The notes beneath the pieces are model-generated. The model worked only from the letters and a program-made list of their open reading frames with translations. It did not search any database and was not told the DNA's origin. Below, piece by piece: positions 9,140 through 17,848 of a stretch of 64,000 bases of DNA. The DNA lies in the NCBI GenBank assembly GCA_910588695.1, contig CAJUOV010000006.1:1-64000 (forward strand). The letters are read 5' to 3'. The DNA comes from an uncultured Christensenellaceae bacterium (GTDB lineage Bacteria > Bacillota > Clostridia > Christensenellales > Borkfalkiaceae). Position 1 is the stretch's first letter; each line of letters begins with the position of its first letter. The position numbers were made by a program, and so were the translations under genes.

Positions 9140-10941
9140 ATATTTTCCTCCTTATTATTTTTGATCAATGCCATCTCCGTCATACGCAGATAGGTCGCGC
9201 CGTACGGAAACATTTCTCCGCTTACATTTTGCCCCGTCCTTTTTGTTCCCGCATTCGGAGAGGGCGCCAAGTCGTGTCCGCTCTGATATTCCCACTCCAC
9301 GGGCGCGAAAACCCCTTTTACCACGATCGGCGGATTCTTTCTGTCGAAAGGCATTTCATACGGTCGCTCTTCCGCCGTGAACTTATCGTCCGCAAAGGCG
9401 TACCGCCATTCCCCCGTCGGCAGATACAAGTAATCGCAATAGGGATATTTGCGTTCCACGCCCTCTCTCACGTATTCGCGCCGCTCCTCGCGGTATTCCA
9501 CGGGAAGCGCAAATAAAAGCGCGCCGTACTCCACGCATTTTCTTCCGTCGAAGCGTTCCCGAAGTACAGGCTCCGCGAAATAGGTCGCCGTGACAAAGCC
9601 CCCTTTCGGAATTGTGAACTCCGCCCACCCGTCTTTGATTTCGGTGCTTACGGAGAATTCCGTTTTCCCCCACGCAGGCAGACGGTAATAAATTTTGACT
9701 TCTTCCGTCGCGGAGAGCTTTACTGTTCTGCGGAAGGGATACTCCGATTCGCAGACGAGCGTTCCGCCCTCTTTCAGTTTGATCCGCGCTCCGACGGGAG
9801 AAACCACGGCGATCCCATCTTCTTTTTCGAGATAGGCAGAGAGCATGAATTTGGGAAATCCCTGCCCGAAGTTCGCCGTGCAGCAACCGAAATTGGGCTC
9901 CAACCCGAACACGTTCGCTTCGTTGTTATTTGTGCGAAAGGTCTGTTTTTCAAATCGGGTACAAGCGATCTGATTGACCTGCTGATCGTATTGATGCGCC
10001 CACATGTCGGCGGAAACCGCGGCAGGCAGCGCGTTGAACGCCAGCGCTTCGAGAAAATCGCCCCACTTGCTCTCGCCCGTCAAAAGGGTGAGCCATTCGT
10101 AAGAATACATCGCTTCCACAATGCCGCATAGCTCGCTCCCCTGCACGGGACTTGTGCCGGAAAGGCACTCGTCCCCCGTAAAATGACGGTAAGCCGTACC
10201 GTGCTTTTCAAAGAGCTTTTTCAGCATTTCACTCGCGGAATCGGAATATTTCTCCCCCGTCATCGCGCAATAGAGCGCCTCGCTTTTGAGCGCCATAGCA
10301 ATATTGACGACGTGCGTTTCATAAGCCCAATCGTTTTTTACATCGTCCCACAGAGAGATCGCCGCGCCGAAATTCATGCCGAGCGTTTTCAACCGTCTGA
10401 CGAACCGCACCAATTTTTCGTCTTTTGTTCTTGAATACAGCCAATACGCCGCCACAATGCATTCGTACCAACGCGCCCCCGCCCAATTAAAAGGCGGGTT
10501 ATGATTAAAAGACAGATCGAGATAGCCGATGAGCCGCGCAAGGGATTTTTCGATTTTCTCCTTTTCCCCCGAGCATTCCGCATAGACCACAAGAACTTTT
10601 GCGATCAGAAAGAGATACCAGATATCTCCGCACTGCTTTTCTTCGCCGACGGGATAAAAACAGCCGTTCTCCGCCTGATCTTTCAAAAGCGCGTCAACGT
10701 ATTTCTTCGCGCGGGAAATCATCTCTTCGTCCCGCAAGAGATAGGCAAGAGGAATAAACCCGTCCAAAAAATAGGGAAAACGCTCCCAGCCGTCGTGCGC
10801 TCCGCCCAGCCATTTGCTGTCTTTTACGTCGTTCCAGACTTTATCGAGGTTTCCGTGAAGCCCCTTAGCCTGCGTTTCAAGCTGTTTTTTGAGCCATCCC
10901 CGCGGCTCGATCCGTTCGGGCGATAAAAATTCAAAAATCAT
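9136..10941 (-). CDS. GH127-like (DUF1680) beta-L-arabinofuranosidase
   Basis: A 601-residue enzyme with no signal peptide, so cytoplasmic. Family signatures include an (alpha/alpha)6 barrel with HDGWERFPYFLDG near residue 50, then NNEANVFG and NFGCCTAN. In characterised GH127 enzymes a Glu and a Cys cluster hold zinc and a Cys acts as nucleophile; the GCC motif is present here. Start: ATG at 10941 has GGTGA seven bases upstream, whereas the longer frame to 11013 has no ribosome site. It is the first gene of the operon and would hydrolyse imported arabino-oligosaccharides. Related families (GH137/142/146) cannot be excluded. Confidence 0.8.
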   Translation of the reverse strand: MIFEFLSPERIEPRGWLKKQLETQAKGLHGNLDKVWNDVKDSKWLGGAHDGWERFPYFLDGFIPLAYLLRDEEMISRAKKYVDALLKDQAENGCFYPVGEEKQCGDIWYLFLIAKVLVVYAECSGEKEKIEKSLARLIGYLDLSFNHNPPFNWAGARWYECIVAAYWLYSRTKDEKLVRFVRRLKTLGMNFGAAISLWDDVKNDWAYETHVVNIAMALKSEALYCAMTGEKYSDSASEMLKKLFEKHGTAYRHFTGDECLSGTSPVQGSELCGIVEAMYSYEWLTLLTGESKWGDFLEALAFNALPAAVSADMWAHQYDQQVNQIACTRFEKQTFRTNNNEANVFGLEPNFGCCTANFGQGFPKFMLSAYLEKEDGIAVVSPVGARIKLKEGGTLVCESEYPFRRTVKLSATEEVKIYYRLPAWGKTEFSVSTEIKDGWAEFTIPKGGFVTATYFAEPVLRERFDGRKCVEYGALLFALPVEYREERREYVREGVERKYPYCDYLYLPTGEWRYAFADDKFTAEERPYEMPFDRKNPPIVVKGVFAPVEWEYQSGHDLAPSPNAGTKRTGQNVSGEMFPYGATYLRMTEMALIKNNKEENI

Positions 10942-10971
10942 AAATTCACCGTTTGTTCGATTGTCGATTTT

Positions 10972-11000
10972 ATTATAACCCCGAAACGATAGGAAAACAA
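10972..11000 (-). promoter_or_regulatory. Promoter of the glycan operon
   Basis: On the minus strand, TTGTTT and TATAAT are separated by 17 bases, 31 bases upstream of the GH127-like start. The element lies back to back with the promoter of the AraC-type regulator. Confidence 0.7.
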
Positions 11001-11014
11001 TATAAAGAATCACT

Positions 11015-11050
11015 CAACATGTTGACAAAATCACAATTTTATTTTATAAT
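11015..11050 (+). promoter_or_regulatory. Consensus promoter and palindrome ahead of the AraC-type regulator
   Basis: TTGACA (11022-11027) and TATAAT (11045-11050) are separated by 17 bases, a full sigma-A consensus. The palindrome CAACATGTTG (11015-11024) overlaps the -35 box and is a plausible operator for autoregulation. Confidence 0.75.
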
Positions 11051-11068
11051 ATTTTCGGGAGCCGCACG

Positions 11069-11857
11069 ATGGAATATCTGAGTTTTGAAAAATTGCCTCA
11101 CTATATTTTCTCCGCGAACAGACAGTTTTCAAAGGGAGAAAAGCACATGTTGCGCACCTTCAACGAGAGCGTGCTTGTCCTTGTACGCAAGGGCGTTCTG
11201 CGGTTTCGGGAAGCGGAGATCGACGTAGAGGTTAAAGAGGGAGAATATTACATTCAGAAAGCGGGATTGAAACAGGAAGGTATCGAGCCGAGCGACGAAC
11301 CGAACTATTTTTTCATTCACTTCAAGGGACATTTTTCGCACAACGGACTTCCCCTGCACGGAACGTTCAATATCGAAGAGGCGCAAAAGATCATTGCGGA
11401 AATCGAAAAGCTCGGAAACACGGCGGAAAAACTCGATTACGATTCTCTTTTTTATCTTCTGCTCCGTCTGTTGCGGAGAGATATGCACCGCGAAACGCCC
11501 GCGGAGCGCCTGCGCAACTATCTCATTAATCATTACAATGAAAATATCACTATCGACGATTTGACCAAACTCATTTACCGCTCGCAAAATCAGGTCATCA
11601 ATATTTTCAAAGCCGCCTATTCTTCGACGCCCTACCGCTTTCTGATCGATTTCAGGCTCTTAAAAGCCGCGGAGCTTTTAATGGCGACGGACATTCCCGT
11701 GAAAGACGTGGGATTCAAGGTCGGCTTCGAGGAGTATACGGGATTTTACAAGGCATTCGAAAAAAAATACCGCAAATCGCCGAACGAATACCGCCGAACC
11801 CATCTTATCAATTCTTTCCCGCAGGGCATCTATTTCGACCCGCTCATCACTGTTTGA
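11069..11857 (+). CDS. AraC-family transcriptional regulator
   Basis: A 262-residue protein. Residues 1-130 form a cupin-like sensor domain and residues about 160-255 carry the double helix-turn-helix of AraC/XylS regulators (IPVKDVGFKVGFEEYTGFYK, then YRKSPNEYRR). It is divergent from the glycan operon with facing promoters, so it most likely activates that operon in response to a sugar. Confidence 0.88.
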   Translation: MEYLSFEKLPHYIFSANRQFSKGEKHMLRTFNESVLVLVRKGVLRFREAEIDVEVKEGEYYIQKAGLKQEGIEPSDEPNYFFIHFKGHFSHNGLPLHGTFNIEEAQKIIAEIEKLGNTAEKLDYDSLFYLLLRLLRRDMHRETPAERLRNYLINHYNENITIDDLTKLIYRSQNQVINIFKAAYSSTPYRFLIDFRLLKAAELLMATDIPVKDVGFKVGFEEYTGFYKAFEKKYRKSPNEYRRTHLINSFPQGIYFDPLITV

Positions 11858-11862
11858 ATCAC

Positions 11863-11910
11863 TAAAAAAAAGGAATCCGCCAGATTGCGGATTCCTTTTG
11901 ATTTTTATTT
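11863..11910. terminator. Bidirectional terminator between convergent genes
   Basis: Arms AAAGGAATCCGC and GCGGATTCCTTT with a 6-base loop are flanked by A-rich sequence on the left and T-rich sequence on the right. The hairpin can terminate both the AraC-type gene (plus) and the YebC gene (minus). Confidence 0.85.
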
Positions 11911-11914
11911 TTTC

Positions 11915-12655
11915 TCATTCCTCTTCGTCCTCTTCGGGCAGTTCCACGTTGTGATAGATGTTCTGCACGTCGTCGTTCTCTTCGAGCTTATCGAGCATTT
12001 TCATAAAAGTTTCCAATTTTTCGCCTTCGAGCGAGATCTTGTTCTGCGGAATCATAGTGATCTCCGCCTGCAAGAAATTAAGTCCCTTCTCTTCCAAAAA
12101 TTTACGCGCCTCGGAAAACGCCGAAACGGAAGTATAAATCTCGAATGCGTCGTCCGCAGTCACAACGTCGTCCGCACCCGCTTCGATCGCATAATCGGTC
12201 ACCTCGTCTTCGGTAAGCGAGGGAGTCCGCTCCACTACGATCACCCCTTTATTTTCGAACATATACGAAACGCAACCGGTCATTCCCATACTGCCGCCGT
12301 GCTTGCTCATGATCGAGCGCACGTCTCCCGCCGTGCGGTTGTTGTTGTCGGTCAGCGTAGTAATGATTACCGCGGAACCGCCCACCCCGTAACCCTCGTA
12401 GGTAAGCTCCTTATAGTCTTTGTCGCCCATTTCGCCCGCCGCCTTTTTGATCGAGCGTTCGATATTGTCGTTGGGCATATTCGCAGCTTTCGCCTTGGCG
12501 ATGACGTCGGCGAGCTTGCTGTTCGTCGAAGGATTGGGATTCCCTTTCGCCGCCACCGCGAGCTCTCTTCCGAGCTTAGTAAAAATTTTGCCGCGGGCAG
12601 CGTCCGCCTTGCCCTTTTTTGCCTGTATATTATGCCATTTGCTGTGTCCCGACAT
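11915..12655 (-). CDS. YebC/PmpR-family protein
   Basis: A 246-residue protein starting MSGHSKWHNIQ, the invariant YebC/TACO1 N-terminus, with full family length and an acidic C-terminal tail. Members act as DNA-binding regulators or, as shown more recently for some, relieve ribosome stalling at proline stretches. It sits alone between the terminator and the RNA methyltransferase gene. Confidence 0.95.
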   Translation of the reverse strand: MSGHSKWHNIQAKKGKADAARGKIFTKLGRELAVAAKGNPNPSTNSKLADVIAKAKAANMPNDNIERSIKKAAGEMGDKDYKELTYEGYGVGGSAVIITTLTDNNNRTAGDVRSIMSKHGGSMGMTGCVSYMFENKGVIVVERTPSLTEDEVTDYAIEAGADDVVTADDAFEIYTSVSAFSEARKFLEEKGLNFLQAEITMIPQNKISLEGEKLETFMKMLDKLEENDDVQNIYHNVELPEEDEEE

Positions 12656-12679
12656 ACTGTTATCTCCTTAAAAATCCAA

Positions 12680-13408
12680 TTATTTTCTCTTCAACTGATA
12701 CATTAAAATTCCCGCTGAGACCGCCGCGTTCAAACTCTCCGAATGTTCGCCCATCGGAACGGACACCGTATGATCCGCTCTTTCCCGCATAATATCGGAA
12801 AGCCCCTGCCCCTCGTTGCCGATGACGAGCGCAAACTTTGCGGGCGCACGGAAAGAGAACACGTTTTCCCCGCTCATGTCCGCAGCGATCACGGAAACGC
12901 CTTTCAAAGCACAAACCGTTTCTTCGCGCGTACACTGCATGATCTTTGCATAAAATACCGCGCTCATGCTTGCGCGCACGCACTTGGGAGAATAGGGATC
13001 GGCGGTGGAAACGCAGTACACTTCCTCATAGCCCGCTGCCACTGCGGTCCGCAGGATTGCTCCCACGTTCGAGGGATCGGAGACCCCGTCGAGAACCAGA
13101 CAGCTCTTTTCGGGCGGTTCGGTTTTGCGGAAAGGAATTCTGACCTCCGCGGCTATCCCCTGCGGCGTTTTAACGTCGCACACCGCGCGGAAAGCGTCCG
13201 CCCCGAGCACGACTCGGGGATAGCCGCAAGTTTCTCCGTCATAGTCCTCCCGCACGACAAGCCGCACGATTTCGAGCGAACTCTTCATGCACTCGCGCAC
13301 CGTCTTTTCCCCTTCGAGAAGAAATGTTCCCGACTCTCTCCGTCCTTTTTTCTCGGTCAGAGCGCAGAGTTCTCTGACCGTCGGATTACTTTTCGATAGA
13401 ATAACCAT
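12680..13408 (-). CDS. SpoU/TrmH-family RNA 2'-O-methyltransferase
   Basis: A 242-residue SPOUT enzyme that methylates ribose 2'-OH in rRNA or tRNA using SAM. An N-terminal L30e-like substrate-binding domain (about 1-85) precedes the knotted catalytic domain with its three motifs: VSDPSNVGAILRTA, VIGNEGQGL and PMGEHSESLNAAVS. The exact RNA target cannot be assigned. It lies downstream of the rplT terminator on the same strand. Confidence 0.9.
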   Translation of the reverse strand: MVILSKSNPTVRELCALTEKKGRRESGTFLLEGEKTVRECMKSSLEIVRLVVREDYDGETCGYPRVVLGADAFRAVCDVKTPQGIAAEVRIPFRKTEPPEKSCLVLDGVSDPSNVGAILRTAVAAGYEEVYCVSTADPYSPKCVRASMSAVFYAKIMQCTREETVCALKGVSVIAADMSGENVFSFRAPAKFALVIGNEGQGLSDIMRERADHTVSVPMGEHSESLNAAVSAGILMYQLKRK

Positions 13409-13413
13409 AATGC

Positions 13414-13441
13414 AAAAAAGCCTTTTTTCAAAGGCTTTTTT
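13414..13441 (-). terminator. Terminator of the infC-rpmI-rplT operon
   Basis: The hairpin AAAGCC...GGCTTT, flanked by A and T runs, lies 5 bases after rplT and ahead of the methyltransferase gene. Its symmetry would allow it to work in both directions. Confidence 0.8.
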
Positions 13442-13445
13442 CGTT

Positions 13446-13796
13446 TCAGATTGCAGCTTTCGCCTTGTCGCAAAGTTCGGTAAACGCTTTCGCGTCGCTC
13501 ACGGCGAGCTCGGCGAGCACCTTACGGTTCAGCGTGATCCCCGCAACTTTCAGCCCGTGCATAAATTTGGAATAAGAGAGACCGTTGAGGTGCGCTCCTG
13601 CGTTGATACGAGCGATCCAAAGTCTTCTCATGTCGCGTTTTCTGTGCTTTCTGCCGATATAGGCATAATTGAGCGACTTCATGACCGCTTCGCGCGCGAT
13701 CCGATAATTTTTGCTCTTGTTTCCGAAATAGCCTTTTGCGAGCTTAAAAATCTTTCTACGTTTTTTAACGGCGTTTACGCCTCTTTTAATACGCAT
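13446..13796 (-). CDS. rplT: 50S ribosomal protein L20
   Basis: A 116-residue basic protein of standard length ([20 protein letters not shown] start). It is needed for early 50S assembly and in Firmicutes also represses its own operon by binding the mRNA leader. It is last in the infC-rpmI-rplT operon, 14 bases after rpmI. Confidence 0.98.
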   Translation of the reverse strand: MRIKRGVNAVKKRRKIFKLAKGYFGNKSKNYRIAREAVMKSLNYAYIGRKHRKRDMRRLWIARINAGAHLNGLSYSKFMHGLKVAGITLNRKVLAELAVSDAKAFTELCDKAKAAI

Positions 13797-13810
13797 CGTT
13801 CATTTCCTCC

Positions 13811-14011
13811 TCAATCCTTATAAGGAATCATTCTTTTCACTGTATTTTCCTGCGTGGAAGAAACGAGCGTCGTCTGACGAAGATTTCTCTTTCTCTTCCT
13901 GTTCTTGGTTTCCGCCTTGTGGTTCTTGCCGCCGTGAGGTCTGTTGACCTTTCCGCTGCCCGTGAGCCAGAAGCGCTTTTTGCTACCGCTGTGCGATTTC
14001 TGTTTCGGCAT
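13811..14011 (-). CDS. rpmI: 50S ribosomal protein L35
   Basis: A 66-residue protein starting MPKQKSHSGSKKRF, the normal L35 N-terminus. The frame continues five codons upstream to 14026, but GGAGG precedes the ATG at 14011, so the shorter start is chosen. Second gene of the operon. Confidence 0.97.
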   Translation of the reverse strand: MPKQKSHSGSKKRFWLTGSGKVNRPHGGKNHKAETKNRKRKRNLRQTTLVSSTQENTVKRMIPYKD

Positions 14012-14049
14012 ATCTGTATCCTCCAAAAATTTATATCTTCATCCCGCCT

Positions 14050-14565
14050 TTATTTCTTGGCGGGCGCAAGTATCAGAATAATGTTTCTTCCTTCCATATT
14101 GAGGGGCTTCTCGACAAGACACACGTCTTTCAGCGCCTCCGCAAAATTCGTCATCACGTCTTTCGCGAGCGAGGAGTGCGCCATCTGTCTGCCTCTGAGA
14201 CGAATGGAGACCTTGACTTTATTCCCCGCTTCGAGAAACTTTCTCGCATGCTTCTCTTTGACTTTGAGATCGCCCACGTCGATAGTCATGGAAAGCTGCA
14301 CCTCTTTGAGTTCGACGATCTTCTGATTCTTACGGTTTTCCTTTTCCTTTTTCGCAAGATCGAACTTGTATTTGCCCCAGTCCATGATTTTACAGACGGG
14401 CGGAATTGCGTTCGGGGAAATCTTCACGAGATCGAGATTTTCCTCCTCCGCAAGCCGCATCGCCTCCCTCGGCGACATCACGCCGAGCATGTCTCCATTA
14501 GACGAAATCACTCGGATTTCGCGGTCGCGGATCGCTGCGTTCACTTGATTCTGCGCTTTGATAAT
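14050..14565 (-). CDS. infC: Translation initiation factor IF-3 with a non-canonical AUU start
   Basis: About 171 residues with the N-domain, linker and C-domain of IF-3 (PNAIPPVCKIMDWGKYKFD). No ATG begins the frame. An ATT codon at 14563-14565 has GAGAGG six bases upstream, and an in-frame TAA lies just before it (14569-14571). The first GTG (14544) is 27 bases from that ribosome site and too far. The start is therefore read as ATT, as in other infC genes, where IF-3 discriminates against its own AUU codon and so limits its synthesis. ATC at the next codon is the alternative. Confidence 0.93.
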   Translation of the reverse strand: MIKAQNQVNAAIRDREIRVISSNGDMLGVMSPREAMRLAEEENLDLVKISPNAIPPVCKIMDWGKYKFDLAKKEKENRKNQKIVELKEVQLSMTIDVGDLKVKEKHARKFLEAGNKVKVSIRLRGRQMAHSSLAKDVMTNFAEALKDVCLVEKPLNMEGRNIILILAPAKK

Positions 14566-14580
14566 TTTTTACCTCTCAAC

Positions 14581-14713
14581 AAAAATAACGGGTCGCGCAT
14601 AGCGCAACCCGTAAAATCCCTCACAATACGGCAATCAGCCGTTCTTTCAGAATATCGACCCGCAACGCCTTTGCGTTCGCGGAGAGAAGGGTTGACCTCT
14701 GCTTGACTTTATT
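14581..14713 (-). promoter_or_regulatory. infC operon leader with attenuator (L20-leader type)
   Basis: About 130 bases of untranslated leader lie between promoter and infC. It holds several hairpins. The last has arms ACGGGT...ACCCGT (14588-14612) and is followed by TTATTTTT, ending directly at the infC ribosome site, so it is a transcription terminator in front of the operon. In Bacillus an L20-binding leader attenuates this operon. Sequence similarity to that leader could not be tested here. Confidence 0.65.
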
Positions 14714-14742
14714 ATCTTAACAGATTTCCCCTTCCCTGTCAA
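14714..14742 (-). promoter_or_regulatory. Promoter of the infC operon
   Basis: On the minus strand, TTGACA (14737-14742) and TAAGAT (14714-14719) are separated by 17 bases. Confidence 0.85.
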
Positions 14743-14759
14743 CGGTTTTACAAGCCATT

Positions 14760-16667
14760 TCAGAAAATAATTTTATCGTCGTTCTCTTTTTTGAGCAACG
14801 AGACGAACTCGCCGCGCTTCATCGCGCCGATGTCGCCCTCTCCGCGCCTGCGGACCGAAACGGTGCACTCCTCCACTTCTTTGTCGCCGACGACGAGCTT
14901 ATAGGGCACTTTCTCCATCTCCGCATCGAGAATCTTTTTGCCGATCTTTTCCTTTCTGAGATCGGCGGAAGCGCGCAGTCCCATTTCGTTGATCTCTTTC
15001 ACGAGCTCTTTCGCATAGTCGGCCGCGCGGTCGGTGACAGGCAGAATTCTGACCTGCTCGGGCGCGAGCCAGACGGGGAATTTGCCCGCATAGTGTTCGA
15101 TGAGAATTCCGATAAAACGCTCGATCGAACCGAACGCCACGCGATGAATCATGATCGGACGGTGCTTTTGTCCGTCCTCGCCCGTGTATTCGAGATCGAA
15201 ACGCTGAGGCATCTGGAAGTCGAGCTGAATGGTGCCGCACTGCCACGTTCTTCTAATGCTGTCCTCCAAGTGGAAATCGATTTTGGGACCGTAAAAGGCG
15301 CCGTCTCCTTCGTTGACGACATAAGAAAGTTTGAGCTCGTCGAGCGCCGCTTTGAGAGCGGACGTCGCCTGTTCCCAATCCTCGTCCGAACCCATGCTGT
15401 CTTTGGGACGGGTGGAGAGTTCGACATGATATTTGAAACCGAAAAGAGAATATACTTCGTCGATAATGCGCACTACTCCCTTGATCTCGTCCGTGATCTG
15501 CTCGGGAAGCATAAAGATATGCGCGTCGTCCTGCGTGAAACACCTGACCCGCATAAGACCGTGAAGCTGACCGCTCTTTTCATGGCGGTGCACAAGCCCC
15601 AATTCGCCCATACGGATAGGCAGATCTTTATAGCTGTGCGGAGAGAGTTTGTACACGAGCATTCCGCCGGGGCAGTTCATGGGTTTGACCGCGCAGTCCT
15701 CCCCGTCGATCTTCGTTGTATACATATTGTCTTTATAGTGTTCCCAATGCCCCGAATTTTCCCAGAGCGAACGGGTCATGATCATGGGCGTCTGCACTTC
15801 GACGTATCCCTCTCTTCTGTGCAGCTGCCGCCAATAGTCCACGAGTACGTTTTTCAGAATCATGCCGTTGGGCAGGAAGAAAGGAAATCCTTTCCCCTCG
15901 TTCAGAAGCGCAAAGAGCTTCATCTCTTTTCCGAGCTTGACGTGGTCGCGCTTTTTCGCCTCTTCGAGCATCTGAAAGTATTCGTCCATCTCCTCTTTTT
16001 TGGCGAACGCAGTGCCGTAAATACGGGTCAGCATCTTCTTTTTCTCGTCGCCCCGCCAATATGCGCCCGCGATCGAGACGAGCTTAAACGCTTTGAGCTT
16101 GCCCGTCGAAGGCAGGTGCGGACCGCGGCAAAGATCGGTGAACGCTCCCTGTTTATAAAAAGAAATTTCCTCTCCTTCGGGCAGATCCTGAATGAGTTCC
16201 ACTTTATAATTTTCATGAAATTTACTCATGAGAACAATCGCGTCCTCTTTGGGGAGAGTGAACCGTTCGATCGGAAAATCCGCCTTGACGATCTTTTTCA
16301 TCTCCGCTTCGATCTTCGAAAAATCCTCCATCGTGATAGGCGTTTTGAAATCCACGTCGTAATAAAATCCGTTTTCGATCACGGGACCGATCGCGAGTTT
16401 ACAGGTCGGGAAAACCGTTTTGAGCGCCTGCGCCAAGACGTGCGAACAGGTATGACGGTATACGTCGAGCCCCTCTTTATCTTTGAGCGTTACGATCTCA
16501 ACGTTATCTCCCTCGCAGAGCCGATCGCTCAGATCGACGAGTCTGCCGTTTACTTTGGCGGCGACCGCCGCTCTCAAAAGCCCTTCCGAAACCGCGCGCG
16601 CAGCTTCTTTGCACGACGCGCCGTCGCTCAGATTCAGTTCGTCCCCGTTTTTCAAAAATACTTTCAT
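14760..16667 (-). CDS. thrS: Threonyl-tRNA synthetase
   Basis: A 635-residue class II synthetase with the usual order: TGS domain (1-60), editing domain (about 65-220; HTCSHVLAQALK with the HxxxH motif), catalytic core (about 240-530; PMNCPGGMLVYK, RMGELGLVHRHEKSG, DFHLEDSIRRTWQCGTIQLD), and anticodon-binding domain. The catalytic zinc Cys lies in MNCPGG. The start has AAGGAGAAG upstream. Expression is controlled by the T-box in the leader. Confidence 0.98.
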   Translation of the reverse strand: MKVFLKNGDELNLSDGASCKEAARAVSEGLLRAAVAAKVNGRLVDLSDRLCEGDNVEIVTLKDKEGLDVYRHTCSHVLAQALKTVFPTCKLAIGPVIENGFYYDVDFKTPITMEDFSKIEAEMKKIVKADFPIERFTLPKEDAIVLMSKFHENYKVELIQDLPEGEEISFYKQGAFTDLCRGPHLPSTGKLKAFKLVSIAGAYWRGDEKKKMLTRIYGTAFAKKEEMDEYFQMLEEAKKRDHVKLGKEMKLFALLNEGKGFPFFLPNGMILKNVLVDYWRQLHRREGYVEVQTPMIMTRSLWENSGHWEHYKDNMYTTKIDGEDCAVKPMNCPGGMLVYKLSPHSYKDLPIRMGELGLVHRHEKSGQLHGLMRVRCFTQDDAHIFMLPEQITDEIKGVVRIIDEVYSLFGFKYHVELSTRPKDSMGSDEDWEQATSALKAALDELKLSYVVNEGDGAFYGPKIDFHLEDSIRRTWQCGTIQLDFQMPQRFDLEYTGEDGQKHRPIMIHRVAFGSIERFIGILIEHYAGKFPVWLAPEQVRILPVTDRAADYAKELVKEINEMGLRASADLRKEKIGKKILDAEMEKVPYKLVVGDKEVEECTVSVRRRGEGDIGAMKRGEFVSLLKKENDDKIIF

Positions 16668-16762
16668 CTTCTTCTCCTTGCATTGTTTTTGACGGATTTT
16701 ATATCAATTATTAATAATTTCAACCGATTATGCGTGACATAATACTTTGCAGACCCTACAAA

Positions 16763-16981
16763 AAATAAAAAACGCCCTTAAATTTCCCGCTCGGGAAAAA
16801 TTTAAGGACGCATTATCATGCGCGGTTCCACCTTAATTGCCGAATCATTCCGGCCGCTCTTTTAACTATAAAACCGAGTACGGAAAGCGGTTTCGCTATC
16901 CGGTCTTTTTACGCCCCTTTCAGCCGCGGGCGGCGCTCTCTGAAAAAAAGAAGTCGGAAGCTACTTGTCTCTCTTGATAAT
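16763..16981 (-). promoter_or_regulatory. T-box riboswitch of thrS
   Basis: The antiterminator signature AAGGTGGAACCGCG lies at 16821-16834 (minus strand) and is followed by a long terminator stem (16773-16810, arms of about 15 bases) and a T-run. A stem-I-like region lies upstream. ACC, a threonine codon, at 16902-16904 is a possible specifier. Uncharged tRNA-Thr would stabilise the antiterminator and allow thrS transcription. Confidence 0.92.
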
Positions 16982-17010
16982 ATTGTAGCTCTCTTTTTTT
17001 TCTTTGTCAA
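16982..17010 (-). promoter_or_regulatory. Promoter of thrS
   Basis: On the minus strand, TTGACA (17005-17010) and TACAAT (16982-16987) are separated by 17 bases, directly ahead of the T-box leader. Confidence 0.85.
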
Positions 17011-17028
17011 TTATTTAGCGGCTGGTTT

Positions 17029-17712
17029 TCAGGAAAATATGGCGCGTTCCGCAAAATACTTTTGCAGAAAGTCGCCCAACGAAGCGTCGACTTCGCCGAG
17101 ACAGTAGACAAAGCCCGCGTCGGAGAGAATAATCTCGGTCTCAGGATTCTCTTCGCCCAAGAGACGGCTCCGTGAAAGCCTCGTAAAGTTCTCCCCGAAC
17201 ACCGCGCCGTCTTTGAGGTAGATTTTATGCCTGCTTTCCCCCACTAAAAATTCACAGAATTGTTTCAGATCGGAGACGGAGAATCCGCTCGGAATATAGT
17301 TCAGAATGCGCAGCCATTTTTCGCGGAGCGCGTTGAGACGGAAAGCGTATATTCCGTCGATCGCGTACTCCTCCGTTTTGGGAAGTTTGCCGAGAATAAA
17401 ACTTTTGTCCCCCTCGAAGTCAGCCGCAATCAAAGCGGCGGCGAGTAGTTTCTTCTCCCGCTTGGGCAAGGCGACATTGAGATTCCGGCTCAGAAATTCA
17501 TACTTGTATCCGATCCCGAGTATTTCGGCGATCACGCTCCTGAGTTCCCGTTTCACTGCGGGAACGGTCAGAAGATTCAGCACCGTCCTCTCTTCCCCGA
17601 ACACGAGTTCTCCCTTTCCTCCGTTCCTCACGACCTCGTTCATCAACGCATTGTAAATGTAAGTGACAAAGGAGCTTTTCTCCTTGCGCTCCGTTACGAC
17701 GATTTTTTCCAC
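17029..17712 (-). CDS. YtxC-like sporulation-associated protein
   Basis: A 227-residue protein without signal peptide or clear membrane segment. The stretch DGIYAFRLNALREKWLRILN resembles the conserved region of YtxC (EGFxxFRLKxY), a protein of unknown biochemical role annotated as sporulation related, whose gene also neighbours thrS in Bacillus subtilis. The match is partial and the synteny is the stronger argument. Its stop is just upstream of the thrS promoter. Function remains unknown. Confidence 0.5.
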   Translation of the reverse strand: MEKIVVTERKEKSSFVTYIYNALMNEVVRNGGKGELVFGEERTVLNLLTVPAVKRELRSVIAEILGIGYKYEFLSRNLNVALPKREKKLLAAALIAADFEGDKSFILGKLPKTEEYAIDGIYAFRLNALREKWLRILNYIPSGFSVSDLKQFCEFLVGESRHKIYLKDGAVFGENFTRLSRSRLLGEENPETEIILSDAGFVYCLGEVDASLGDFLQKYFAERAIFS

Positions 17713-17789
17713 AACATTATTCTATGCCGCCTCGGCGTAATTATTTATCTTGGAGAAAAAGAGCGAAAAAAAGCATTGATTTCAAACGC

Positions 17790-17818
17790 TTGACTTCCTT
17801 TCGCCGAAGTATTAAAAT
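17790..17818 (+). promoter_or_regulatory. Promoter of leuS
   Basis: TTGACT and TAAAAT are separated by 17 bases, 30 bases upstream of the leuS start. No T-box motif lies between promoter and start. Confidence 0.75.
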
Positions 17819-17848
17819 AGAGGGAAAGAATGTTTGAAAGAGGCGAAT

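Noticed and set aside
7598..9193. Plus-strand frame of 531 codons
   Set aside because: Antisense shadow of the solute-binding protein gene.
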